Below, piece after piece: positions 34,215 to 42,721 of a stretch of 64,000 nt of DNA. The notes beneath the pieces are model-generated. The model ran no database searches. It was not told the origin of the DNA and saw only the letters and a list, made by a program, of their open reading frames with translations. Positions within the stretch are counted from its first letter, which is position 1, and every line of letters starts with the position of its first letter. Made by a program: the position numbers and the translations under genes. The stretch lies in NCBI GenBank assembly GCA_964523375.1, contig CAZFYG010000007.1, forward strand, positions 1-64,000, written 5' to 3'. Source of the stretch: CAJQGY01 sp964523375. Lineage in GTDB: Bacteria > Pseudomonadota > Gammaproteobacteria > Magnimaribacterales > D2472.

Positions 34215-35765
34215 TTATTTTAAATAGCTCTTGTAAGCTTTATTGTTTGTCTCTTCTGAAAAAAGTACTTCTGTATTGATCAATTGTCTTGTTAACTTAT
34301 TAGAATCTTTCTCTCCGTCTTCTATCCCAATTAAGATCTTTCCAAATGCTGATCCAAGATTCCTATAATGGAATAATGAGATATTCCATTCGTTACCAAA
34401 TTTCTCTAGAAAACTTAATAAGGCTCCAGGCCTTTCAGGAAACTCAGCTCTAAATATCCTTTCATTTACATTTTGAGATAGTGTGTGATTTATTCTCCCA
34501 CCAACCATATGCCTTAAATGATCATTTGATATTTCATTAGCGGTTAAATCATCAAATTTATATTTTTTTCTTTTGAGCTTATCTTTAAGTTTTTTAAAGG
34601 AAGCTTCTGAATTAGTTCTTATCCCAACCAAAACATGTGCTACTGATGAGCTTGATTTTCTATAATTAAATTCCGAGATCTGAAAGCTTCCGAACATTTT
34701 TGCAAGCCCTAAAAAGCTACCAGGCTGCTCTGGAACCTTGATGCTCATTATTTTTTCTTTATTTTCTCCAAGCTCCGATCTTTCAACAATAAAGCTCAGT
34801 CTTTGAAAGTTTACATTGGCTCCACTGCTAATTGCGATCAGCTTTTTACCATTAACTTTTTTTGAGTATTTTTTTAACCCAGCTAGCGCCAGTGCTCCTG
34901 CTGGTTCAGATAAAATTCTTGTGTCTTCGAATATGTCCTTTACTGAAGCACAAACCTCATCTACTGAGACGGTTATAACCTCATCTACACACTCCTTAAT
35001 AATATCAAAATTTTTCTTACCTACCTGCTCAACCGCAACACCATCTGCAAAAAGCCCAACTTCTTTTAATCGAACTCTCTTATTTGCTTTTAAGGCTTCA
35101 CACAAACATGCAGAATCTTCAACTTCTACACCAATTACTTTTACTTTGCTTTTATTTTGTGCAGTCCATGCAGATATCCCAGCCAATAAACCTCCACCGC
35201 CGACCGGAGCGAAAATGACATCATAGTTATCTTCAGAATCAAGGATTTCTTTGCCAACTGTCCCTTGCCCAGCTATTGTATATTTATCATCAAAAGGATG
35301 AACAAATGCATAACCTTCTTTCTGACTAATTTTCTTAGCCTCTTTTACAGCAGCATCATAATTATCGCCATGAAGAAGTATTTTAGCTCCATGTCTTTTA
35401 ACAGCTTTAACTTTTATTTCTGGAGTGGTAACAGGCATAACTATTAAACATTCAATCTTTAATGCTTTGCAAGAAACCGCAACGCCTTGGGCGTGATTGC
35501 CAGCTGAGGCTGCAATAACACCTGACCTCTTCTGTTTGTCGTTAAGGTTTATAATCTTGTTGTATGCTCCTCTATTTTTAAATGAAAAAACAGGCTGGAG
35601 ATCTTCTCTTTTCAAATAAATTTTATTTTTTTCCTTTTGGGATATATTTGGAGCAAAAGTAATTGGAGTTTTTAAGGCTACATCATAAACCTTAGCATCC
35701 TCTATTAACTTTAAATATTTAGCTGAATGCTTGAAAGATCCTGTTTTTTTTATTTTTATGCGCAA
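34215..35765 (-). CDS. ilvA: Threonine dehydratase, biosynthetic
   Basis: First enzyme of isoleucine synthesis: threonine to 2-oxobutanoate. It has 516 residues, with the PLP lysine K63 in VFSFKNRGAYN, AASAGNHAQGVA, the VGGGGLLAG phosphate loop and two C-terminal ACT-like regulatory domains (IKVPEQPGSFLGLAKMFG near 340, AEFPERPGALLSFLEKFG near 435) that give isoleucine feedback control. The frame begins at TTG 35765, and no ATG fits the family start. It is divergent from rpiA, as in Pseudomonas, and convergent with the DUF5916 gene. Confidence 0.96.
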   Translation of the reverse strand: MRIKIKKTGSFKHSAKYLKLIEDAKVYDVALKTPITFAPNISQKEKNKIYLKREDLQPVFSFKNRGAYNKIINLNDKQKRSGVIAASAGNHAQGVAVSCKALKIECLIVMPVTTPEIKVKAVKRHGAKILLHGDNYDAAVKEAKKISQKEGYAFVHPFDDKYTIAGQGTVGKEILDSEDNYDVIFAPVGGGGLLAGISAWTAQNKSKVKVIGVEVEDSACLCEALKANKRVRLKEVGLFADGVAVEQVGKKNFDIIKECVDEVITVSVDEVCASVKDIFEDTRILSEPAGALALAGLKKYSKKVNGKKLIAISSGANVNFQRLSFIVERSELGENKEKIMSIKVPEQPGSFLGLAKMFGSFQISEFNYRKSSSSVAHVLVGIRTNSEASFKKLKDKLKRKKYKFDDLTANEISNDHLRHMVGGRINHTLSQNVNERIFRAEFPERPGALLSFLEKFGNEWNISLFHYRNLGSAFGKILIGIEDGEKDSNKLTRQLINTEVLFSEETNNKAYKSYLK

Positions 35766-35807
35766 CGTTATTCTTCTTTAAATATAAATTTCTAGTATTA
35801 TAACTGC

Positions 35808-36446
35808 ATGAGCGGCTCAAAGATAAATGTTGCTAAACAAGCAATAAATTTTTTAGAAAATAAACTTTCTGAAAAAATGATTATAGGCATTGGCACTGGC
35901 ACTACTGTTAATTTTTTTATTGAAGAACTTAAGGCGTATAAACATATGTTTGATGGGGCTGTGTCAAGCTCAGATCGCTCATCTGCTATTTTAAAAGACG
36001 CTGGGATAAAAGTTTATGAGTTAAACGGTGTAAATAATATTGCTTTCTATATTGATGGAGCTGATGAGGTATCAGAGGATTATTCGCTGATTAAAGGTGG
36101 TGGTGGTGCGCATACAAGAGAAAAAATAGTTGCTTCTGCATCTGATCACTTTATATGTATTGTAGATAAATCAAAACTTGTTAAAAATTTGGGAGCATTT
36201 GCTCTTCCAATAGAGGTAATACCTGAAAGCAGAAGTCTTGTATCTAGAAAAATACTCTCTTTAGGGGGAATTCCAACTTATAGGCAAGGATTTGTTACTG
36301 ATCAGGGCAATCAAGTTATTGATGTTACCGGGCTAAATCTTCAAAATCCACTAGAAATGGAATACAAAATAAATGGTATAGCGGGAGTAGTTGATAATGG
36401 AATATTTGCTATAAATAAGCCGAAAACCGTTTTGGTATCAGATTAA
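35808..36446 (+). CDS. rpiA: Ribose-5-phosphate isomerase A
   Basis: Interconverts ribose-5-phosphate and ribulose-5-phosphate in the non-oxidative pentose phosphate pathway, together with the transketolase at 53-55 kb. Seen: GIGTGTTVNFFIEEL, IDGADEVSEDYSLIKGGGGA and LGGIPTYRQGFVTDQGN in 212 residues, near the E. coli length of 219. TATTAT (35796-35801) ends 6 bases before the ATG, so the mRNA appears leaderless. The stop shares TTAA with the convergent peroxidase gene. Confidence 0.96.
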   Translation: MSGSKINVAKQAINFLENKLSEKMIIGIGTGTTVNFFIEELKAYKHMFDGAVSSSDRSSAILKDAGIKVYELNGVNNIAFYIDGADEVSEDYSLIKGGGGAHTREKIVASASDHFICIVDKSKLVKNLGAFALPIEVIPESRSLVSRKILSLGGIPTYRQGFVTDQGNQVIDVTGLNLQNPLEMEYKINGIAGVVDNGIFAINKPKTVLVSD

Positions 36447-36964
36447 AGAAGAGATTCTATTCTAGACAATAATTCCAAGGAGTTTGGTTCAACATTTTTA
36501 TCAAATGTATCAGTTACTTGTCCTTCGCGAGATATTAGAAACTTATTAAAATTCCAGGTTGGTGAAACTCCACTTTGAGCTTTTAATTTTTTATAGAAAG
36601 GATGCGCTTTTTTACCCGTTACTTTGGCCGTAGCAAACATAGGGAATTCAACTCCGTACTCTGTTGAGCAAAATTCAGCAACATCGCCTTCTTCTTTATA
36701 TTCTTGAAATAAAAAATCACGTGATGGGATGCCTATAACTACAAAGCCTTGTTCCTTGTAATTGCTATATAAGGATTGCAATCCCTCATACTGATATGTG
36801 AACCCACATCTACTGGCAACATTAACAACTAGAATTACCTCATCTTGAAATTCACATAAGTTTACAACTTCAGCTGAATCAAGCTTTCTGATATCTGTAT
36901 TAAGCAAGTCTGAGCATGAAAATGAGTGCATAGATAAAAGCAGTATTAAATATATTTTGTTCAT
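36443..36964 (-). CDS. Glutathione peroxidase-family protein, lipoprotein
   Basis: A 173-residue thiol peroxidase of the BtuE/GPx family. The N-terminus has a lipoprotein-like signal ending in SFSC (residue 17), so it probably acts in the periplasm. The peroxidatic Cys is in VNVASRCGFTYQYEGL, and the Trp-Asn pair in PTWNFNKFLI is present. In place of the usual catalytic Gln (CNQF) there is PSRDF, i.e. Gln to Asp, an alternative seen in some bacterial relatives. It is convergent with rpiA. Confidence 0.82.
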   Translation of the reverse strand: MNKIYLILLLSMHSFSCSDLLNTDIRKLDSAEVVNLCEFQDEVILVVNVASRCGFTYQYEGLQSLYSNYKEQGFVVIGIPSRDFLFQEYKEEGDVAEFCSTEYGVEFPMFATAKVTGKKAHPFYKKLKAQSGVSPTWNFNKFLISREGQVTDTFDKNVEPNSLELLSRIESLL

Positions 36965-36986
36965 TTGGGCCCAGTTAATTAGAAAA

Positions 36987-37073
36987 TTAAACAGTTGGGA
37001 TAATTGCTATAACTGAAGAAACAAAAAGGGTAGCTAAAAAAATTATCTCAAATGTATCTTTAATGTTTCTCAT
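36987..37073 (-). CDS. Candidate 28-residue membrane microprotein
   Basis: An ORF of 28 codons (ATG at 37073, TAA at 36989-36987): a polar start (MRNIKDTFE) and then one hydrophobic helix to the end (IIFLATLFVSSVIAIIPTV). It sits between the candidate small-RNA terminator and the peroxidase gene, with the purine-rich AAGATAAG just before the ATG. Small single-helix proteins are often missed. It may also be a chance ORF in an AT-rich spacer. I do not know of a family. Confidence 0.4.
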   Translation of the reverse strand: MRNIKDTFEIIFLATLFVSSVIAIIPTV

Positions 37074-37091
37074 ATCTTATCTTAAAAAGTT

Positions 37092-37121
37092 AAAAAAATC
37101 ATGGAGGGCAGAGGCCCTCCA
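37092..37121 (-). terminator. Intrinsic terminator of the candidate small RNA
   Basis: A perfect 8-base stem (TGGAGGGC against GCCCTCCA, 37102-37121) with a 4-base loop. On the minus strand three bases and then seven U residues (37098-37092) follow. On the plus strand no U tract follows, so termination is directed at minus-strand transcripts. It is the clearest hairpin-plus-U-tract in the window. Confidence 0.65.
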
Positions 37122-37172
37122 ATAATTTCAGAGGATTCAGCAACCTACTTTAGGGGGGAGAGAATTGCTGAG
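37092..37172 (-). ncRNA. Candidate structured small RNA or leader, about 80 nt
   Basis: A complete small transcription unit on the minus strand: promoter at 37206-37179, predicted start near 37172, then a stem TCAGCAA with TTGCTGA (about 37173-37132) enclosing a loop with the C-rich run TCTCCCCCC, then the terminator hairpin. The C-rich loop could base-pair with Shine-Dalgarno sequences. Alternatively it is an attenuator for the 28-codon ORF and the peroxidase gene downstream. I recognise no known RNA family. Confidence 0.5.
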
Positions 37173-37178
37173 ACCACT

Positions 37179-37206
37179 ATTATAATTATTTATAATCAAT
37201 TATCAA
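37179..37206 (-). promoter_or_regulatory. Promoter of the candidate small RNA
   Basis: On the minus strand TTGATA (37206-37201), 16 bases, then a perfect TATAAT (37184-37179). It is among the strongest sigma-70 matches in the window and no protein gene begins within 100 bases of it. Confidence 0.6.
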
Positions 37207-37273
37207 TACCTTTTATAAATAAAATTAAAGATTTTTAGGTATAATGCATTTACAAATTATTATAGGTAGTTAA

Positions 37274-39430
37274 ATGAAAGGTACTGTTTTATATGAAGTG
37301 ATTAACGGTGTAGCTGTGCTTACAGTAGACAATCCCCCAGTGAACCCATTAAGTGATGGAGTTCGCCAAGGCGCTTTTGATGGAATGGTAAGGGCTGAAG
37401 AGGATCCAGACGTGAAAGCTATTGTAATAACTGGAAAGGGCAGAGCTTTTATTGCTGGAGCTGATATATCAGAGTTTGGTGGATCTGGAGAGGGTCACAG
37501 CCTTAATGAAGTATTCAGAAAAATAGAGTTCTCATCAAAACCGGTAGTAGCAGCAATTAATGGGCTAGCACTTGGTGGCGGTCTAGAGACTGCATTGTGT
37601 TGTAACTATAGAATAGCCTCCAAAGAAGCATTCGTGGGCCTCCCTGAGGTTAATTTAGGATTATTACCTGGAGCAGGAGGAACACAAAGACTTCCTAGGC
37701 TTATTGGCCCTTCAGAAGCTTTAAAAATGATAATATCGGGCGCTCATATATCTGCACAAAAAGCATATTCGCTTGGTGTTGTTGACTTGATTTCTGAAAA
37801 TATACTAGAAGATTCTATTAAATTTGCTTTGGATAAGGCTCAATCTTCCAGCAAGCATCCAAAAGTAAGAGATTTGAATGAAAAGGTCATTGAAGCAAGG
37901 AACTCAGATAATGTTTTAATTGAAGCTAAGGCTCTTGCGGCTAAAACAAGAAAAGGTCAATTTGCTCCAGGCCAAATAATTAAATGTATAGAAGCAGCGA
38001 TTGACTGTGATGACTTTGACGAAGGACTCAAAAAAGAAGGAGAATACTTTCTAGAATGTTTACTTCATCCTCAAAGAGAGGCCATGATCCATATCTTTTT
38101 TGGAGAAAGAGCTGCATCAAAAATAGTAGATGTCCCTAAAGAGACTCAACTTAAAAAAATCAATAGTGCAGCAGTAATTGGTTCGGGAACGATGGGTGGA
38201 GGTATTGCAATGTGTTTTGCTAATGCTGGGATTCCTGTTCACATAATAGATCAAGATGCTGATAATTTAAAAAGAGGCATTGGTGTAATTGAGGCTAATT
38301 ATAGCTATATGGTAAAACGTGGACGAATAAATGAAGACCAAAAAAACTCTGTTTTTGGGCTGATAACATCAAGCTTAAACTATGAAGATATTAAAAAAGT
38401 AGATATTGTGGTGGAGGCTGTATACGAAAATTTAGAACTTAAAACATCAATATTTAAGAGTCTGGACGAACATGTGAATAGCGATGCCATACTTGCATCT
38501 AATACCTCAGGTCTTGATATAGATTCGATAGCACAAGCAACGAATAGGCCTGATAAGGTAGTAGGTACTCACTTTTTTAGCCCTGCAAATATTATGAGGC
38601 TTTTAGAAGTTGTCAGGGGAGATGCTTCTAGCCACGAAACACTTGCCACTGTAATGTCGCTGGGTAAAAAGCTCAAAAAGGCTTCGGTAGTTTCACTAAA
38701 TGCGCCAGGATTTATTGGAAATAGAATGCTTTCAGGATACACAACTCAAGCAAATATGCTTTTACTAGAAGGCGCCCTGCCCCATCAAGTAGATCAAGCT
38801 CTTGAATCATTTGGAATGAGTATGGGACCCTTTAGGATGTTAGACCTAGTTGGGCTTGATTTGGGATGGCGAGCAAGAAAGCTCAGTGGGAAAGATGCTC
38901 CGCTAGCATCAAGGATTAACGACGAGCTATGTGAACAAGGCAGGTTTGGTCAAAAAAATAATAAAGGATTTTACAATTACAGCGAGGGCTCTAGAGCGCC
39001 TAATCCGGCTCCAGAAAATGAAGAGGTTTATAGAAAGATTTCTTCTAATAATGGTATTGAAAGAAGAGATATTTCTGATGTGGAGATCGTAGACAGATGC
39101 ATACTTTCACTAGTGAATGAAGGTGCGCAAATATTATCCGAAGGTGTGGCTCAGCGAGCGGTTGATATGGATGTAGTATATATAAATGGTTATGGGTTCC
39201 CAATATGGAGGGGTGGTCCGATGCACCATGCCAATACATTAGGGATTAAAGAGGTTGTTGAAAGACTTAATAAATATAAAGAATTAACAAAAGATGAGTC
39301 TTTTACTCCATCAAAAATGCTCATAGATCTAGCTGCTGATGATAAAAAGCTTGAAAATGCTCCTGAGACCAATGAAAGAGAGGAGAGGCTTGCATTCAAT
39401 AGTCCAAGCATTGGAAACAAAAACTTTTAG
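37274..39430 (+). CDS. Bifunctional enoyl-CoA hydratase / 3-hydroxyacyl-CoA dehydrogenase
   Basis: A 718-residue beta-oxidation enzyme. The crotonase half comes first (GKGRAFIAGADISEFGG near 57-72, GLALGGGLETALCC and LPEVNLGLLPGAGGTQRLP with both catalytic glutamates), then the NAD-binding IGSGTMGGGIAMCFANAG near 301 and THFFSPANIMRLLEVVRG of the dehydrogenase. The architecture is that of FadB/FadJ and the peroxisomal bifunctional enzyme; the opening MKGTVLYEVINGVAVLTVDNPPVNPL is closest in style to the latter. No thiolase gene is adjacent. A TATAAT (37240-37245) lies 28 bases before the ATG. Confidence 0.93.
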   Translation: MKGTVLYEVINGVAVLTVDNPPVNPLSDGVRQGAFDGMVRAEEDPDVKAIVITGKGRAFIAGADISEFGGSGEGHSLNEVFRKIEFSSKPVVAAINGLALGGGLETALCCNYRIASKEAFVGLPEVNLGLLPGAGGTQRLPRLIGPSEALKMIISGAHISAQKAYSLGVVDLISENILEDSIKFALDKAQSSSKHPKVRDLNEKVIEARNSDNVLIEAKALAAKTRKGQFAPGQIIKCIEAAIDCDDFDEGLKKEGEYFLECLLHPQREAMIHIFFGERAASKIVDVPKETQLKKINSAAVIGSGTMGGGIAMCFANAGIPVHIIDQDADNLKRGIGVIEANYSYMVKRGRINEDQKNSVFGLITSSLNYEDIKKVDIVVEAVYENLELKTSIFKSLDEHVNSDAILASNTSGLDIDSIAQATNRPDKVVGTHFFSPANIMRLLEVVRGDASSHETLATVMSLGKKLKKASVVSLNAPGFIGNRMLSGYTTQANMLLLEGALPHQVDQALESFGMSMGPFRMLDLVGLDLGWRARKLSGKDAPLASRINDELCEQGRFGQKNNKGFYNYSEGSRAPNPAPENEEVYRKISSNNGIERRDISDVEIVDRCILSLVNEGAQILSEGVAQRAVDMDVVYINGYGFPIWRGGPMHHANTLGIKEVVERLNKYKELTKDESFTPSKMLIDLAADDKKLENAPETNEREERLAFNSPSIGNKNF

Positions 39431-39963
39431 ATTAAAATATTAACTTTTGTTCCTTTTTTAACAATATCATATAGTCTTATTACATCTTCGTTAAACATTC
39501 TAATGCAACCATGTGATGCTTTAGACCCTATTAGTCCCTCTTCTTGCGTTCCATGGATATAAATATATCTTGAGTATGAATCTATTCCGGTACCACTATT
39601 TTTACCAGGCTCTTCACCTGTTAGCCATAATATTCTTGATGTAACAAAATCATTATCCGTGTCTATGTGTTCATGAATAACTTTTGCACGTCTTTGAGTA
39701 TTAATTCTAGCCTTAAAAATACTATAAGTTTCAGCGCCATCTCCGATCATAGATTGTATAGAGTGCATCCCTAAAGGAGTTTTAAATGAGTTTGCAACAC
39801 TACCCTCACCATATGATGATGAAGAAATAGCATAACTAGAAATTTTTTGCGGTCCCTGCAAAACATATAATCTTTGTTCTGCAATTCTAATTTCTATAGA
39901 TATATCATTACAAATACCGAATAAGGGCATGAGTAAAATAGTTAGTAATCTGATCTTTGCCAT
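39427..39963 (-). CDS. L,D-transpeptidase (YkuD family)
   Basis: A 178-residue exported enzyme with a signal peptide (about 1-19). The catalytic motif HGTQEEGLIGSKASHGCIRM (near 145-164) includes the active-site cysteine of L,D-transpeptidases, which make 3-3 cross-links in murein or attach lipoprotein to it. There is no LysM domain, so the protein is a minimal catalytic unit. It overlaps lnt by 22 bases and is probably translated from the same message. Its stop shares TTAG with the FadJ-like gene. Confidence 0.88.
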   Translation of the reverse strand: MAKIRLLTILLMPLFGICNDISIEIRIAEQRLYVLQGPQKISSYAISSSSYGEGSVANSFKTPLGMHSIQSMIGDGAETYSIFKARINTQRRAKVIHEHIDTDNDFVTSRILWLTGEEPGKNSGTGIDSYSRYIYIHGTQEEGLIGSKASHGCIRMFNEDVIRLYDIVKKGTKVNILI

Positions 39964-41411
39964 GAATTTATTATAATTGAAAAAAATAAAGCAGATATAC
40001 TTAAAATATACGAAAATAAATAACCATATTTAGAGTAAAAAGACCTATTTTCAATGTATTGAAGTGATCCATTCAATACCCCTTTTTCTCCTTTCTCAAT
40101 ATATTGAACAATTGTTCCTTTATTATTTATGATAGCCGAGAAACCATCATTTGCTGCTCTTATCAGCCATCTATTATTTTCGTGAGCTCTAATTCGTGCC
40201 AAATGTAGGTGTTGATATGGGCCTATAGAATTCCCAAACCATGTATCATTTGATACGTTTATAATAAATTTAGAACTTATGTTGCTTTTTCTAACAGATT
40301 CACTAAATGCAATATCAAAACATATTAATGCAGAGTAGCTTATATTATTAATGAAATCTAAATACATCAAGTCTTGATCTTTAGAGCCACCATGCACACT
40401 TGACATAGGCATATCAAAAAATGATATTAATCCTCTTAAATACTTTTCAAATGGAATAAACTCGCCAAAAGGAACTAAATGAACCTTATTATACTGAGGA
40501 CCCCCTTCAGTACTGATGATTGAGTTATATAAATTACCATCGGCAAAACTCCAGGCACCCATAATTGTATTTTTAGGGAGCTTTTGCTGAAACCTCTTAA
40601 ATCTTTCATCTTCATATGCATATGGAAGTTCTGCTTCTGGAAGAACTAGTAGCTTTGATGCTTTCGAGCTTTGTTCAACAAGTTCAATTATATTATCCTC
40701 AATTTTTTCTGCATAACCTTGGTTGTATTTCTGAAATGGATCAGTTGATGGTTGGATAATTGAGAAAGTTAAATCTTTATTATTTTCATTAATAATAGAT
40801 GATTCTTTTGGAAAAGAAATTATAAATGGCAACAAGCAATATATTAAAAGTGTATAGCTTCTTGAGTTTGACCTTGAAGCAATTAATGAGGAGCAAAAAT
40901 AAATTATAAATGATGCCCCAAGCGCTCCAAGTATTGGATAAAAACCCTGTGAAATTGTATCCAACAAGGTTGCTCCGGCAATAAGCCAAGGAACCCCATA
41001 CAGAAGATAATTCATGCTTATTTCGCTAAGCATCAAGGCGCTAGATATTAATATAAGATTAACAATGCCGCCTCTTTCAAATGTTTTAATAAGCAGCTTA
41101 GATATGAAAAGCAAAGGGGCTGAGAACGCCAATGACAACAGAAGTACTAATAATATAAAAATCAGTATTGATAGGTATATACTAGTCTCACCATAATAGT
41201 AAACACTTACTATTAACCAAGACATTCCAAACCCCCAATGCCCAAGTGACCAGTAAAATAGTTTTTTTAGTCTGCTATTATTTTTATATACTAGCTCTCT
41301 TATTAAGTAAGCATAGGAAAAAAAAATTAGGGGTTTTATTGAAAATGGTGCAAATGAAAAAATTCCTATAATGCCGAAAATAAATGGCGTTAGGCTTTTG
41401 TTAAAATTCAT
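39942..41411 (-). CDS. lnt: Apolipoprotein N-acyltransferase
   Basis: Adds the third acyl chain to lipoproteins before Lol transport, fitting the many lipoproteins predicted in this window. It has 489 residues: seven or so N-terminal membrane helices (1-195) and a nitrilase-like domain with the catalytic Glu (VLPEAELPYAYE), Lys (NKVHLVPFGEFIP) and Cys (ALICFDIAFSE). A final helix is near 465-485. It follows corC with a one-base stop/start overlap, in the conserved miaB-phoH-ybeY-corC-lnt operon. Confidence 0.95.
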   Translation of the reverse strand: MNFNKSLTPFIFGIIGIFSFAPFSIKPLIFFSYAYLIRELVYKNNSRLKKLFYWSLGHWGFGMSWLIVSVYYYGETSIYLSILIFILLVLLLSLAFSAPLLFISKLLIKTFERGGIVNLILISSALMLSEISMNYLLYGVPWLIAGATLLDTISQGFYPILGALGASFIIYFCSSLIASRSNSRSYTLLIYCLLPFIISFPKESSIINENNKDLTFSIIQPSTDPFQKYNQGYAEKIEDNIIELVEQSSKASKLLVLPEAELPYAYEDERFKRFQQKLPKNTIMGAWSFADGNLYNSIISTEGGPQYNKVHLVPFGEFIPFEKYLRGLISFFDMPMSSVHGGSKDQDLMYLDFINNISYSALICFDIAFSESVRKSNISSKFIINVSNDTWFGNSIGPYQHLHLARIRAHENNRWLIRAANDGFSAIINNKGTIVQYIEKGEKGVLNGSLQYIENRSFYSKYGYLFSYILSISALFFSIIINSWQRSDY

Positions 41412-42265
41412 TAGGCTACTTTAACTGAGACCTTATTTATTTTTCTATCATCAGCATCAGATACAATTATTGTTATGTTATCTAAACTTATTTCATCGCC
41501 TATCTTAGGCAATACGCCTAGAGATGAAATAATAAACCCTCCTAAAGTTTCAGCATCTATGCTCATTGGGTCTATGTTCATCTTAAAATAATCTATAAAC
41601 ACTTCTAACTCTATTTTTGCGTCTGCTGTATAACGACCTTCTGATAACTTAATAATTTCATCTTCTTCTATATCGTGCTCATCTTCAATTTCACCAACCA
41701 ATTCCTCAAGAATGTCTTCGATTGTTACTAGGCCAGATATTGTTCCATACTCATCAATGACAATTGCTAAATGGGATCTATCTTTTTTAAATTCTTCCAA
41801 TAAAGCATCGGCTTTTTTTGTTTCTGGGACAATATTGGGCTCGCGAAGCATTTCACTTATTTCAAAGCTATCATTTCCATTTACTATTTTAGGCAAAATA
41901 TCTTTAGCTAACAGAATCCCGCTTACTTCATCTCTTTCTGCCCCTAATACAGGGTATCTCGAGTGACCAGAATCAATTATTCTATCAATGATGACACTTG
42001 TTTCTTCATTAATAGTTACAGTAACCATGTCTACCTTTGGCACCATAATTTCTTTTACTGTTGTTGATCCAAGCCTAATAGCCTTATTAGCAATCGATTC
42101 AGCCTCTTTATCAATAATATTTTGATCAACAGCATCCTTCAAGAAGTCAGCTACCTCTGCTACTGTTTGCGTTTTTATGAAAAATGGATTTCTAAAATAT
42201 TTTTTTAGCCTGGCAATGATTCCCGACGGAGGCTTAGGTTCTTCTTTTTCTAGTTTTTGATTCAT
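41411..42265 (-). CDS. corC: CBS-domain transporter-associated protein CorC
   Basis: A 284-residue protein with a short N-terminal segment, a CBS pair (about 70-190, including KEIMVPKVDMVTV, DSGHSRYPV and YGTISGLVTIEDILEELVGEIEDE) and a C-terminal CorC/HlyC domain (about 205-284). In E. coli it is linked to magnesium and cobalt efflux. The gene is in the standard position between ybeY and lnt. Confidence 0.94.
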   Translation of the reverse strand: MNQKLEKEEPKPPSGIIARLKKYFRNPFFIKTQTVAEVADFLKDAVDQNIIDKEAESIANKAIRLGSTTVKEIMVPKVDMVTVTINEETSVIIDRIIDSGHSRYPVLGAERDEVSGILLAKDILPKIVNGNDSFEISEMLREPNIVPETKKADALLEEFKKDRSHLAIVIDEYGTISGLVTIEDILEELVGEIEDEHDIEEDEIIKLSEGRYTADAKIELEVFIDYFKMNIDPMSIDAETLGGFIISSLGVLPKIGDEISLDNITIIVSDADDRKINKVSVKVA

Positions 42266-42271
42266 TCGTTA

Positions 42272-42721
42272 TTATAAGTATGGGTTGTCTATTTTATATT
42301 CTTTTAATATTAAAATTTCTTTCTCCTCCATGATGGCTGCATCAGCCTCATTTTCATGGTCATAGCCTATTATATGATATAAACCGTGAGCAAGCATGTG
42401 CATAAGATGATCACGTTTATTTTTCCCTAGCTCGTCTGCTTCTTTTTTAACGAATTCATAGCTTATTGCAATATCACCAAGGTTATTGGTTACAGGCTTT
42501 GATACATCATTGTTCGTAAAAGACAGTACGTTGGTAGGAGCATCTTTACCTCGAAAAATTTTATTCAATTTTGCTATTTCGTTGTTTGTTACTATTTTTA
42601 AATTTACTGATGATGGTTTGATGCATTCTTTAACCAAAATAGCGCTTGCCATATCAGATAGCATATCTTTTGTCTTTGCAGAAAGTCTGGCTTCAGTATC
42701 GTTTATATTAAGCTGGTTCAA
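42272..42721 (-). CDS. ybeY: Endoribonuclease YbeY
   Basis: A 149-residue metal-dependent RNase used in 16S 3'-end maturation and ribosome quality control. The zinc motif HMLAHGLYHIIGYDHE (about 112-127) has all three histidines, and the upstream FRGKDAPTNVLSF is the family substrate strand. It overlaps phoH by four bases. The gene order fits the E. coli operon exactly. Confidence 0.96.
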   Translation of the reverse strand: MNQLNINDTEARLSAKTKDMLSDMASAILVKECIKPSSVNLKIVTNNEIAKLNKIFRGKDAPTNVLSFTNNDVSKPVTNNLGDIAISYEFVKKEADELGKNKRDHLMHMLAHGLYHIIGYDHENEADAAIMEEKEILILKEYKIDNPYL

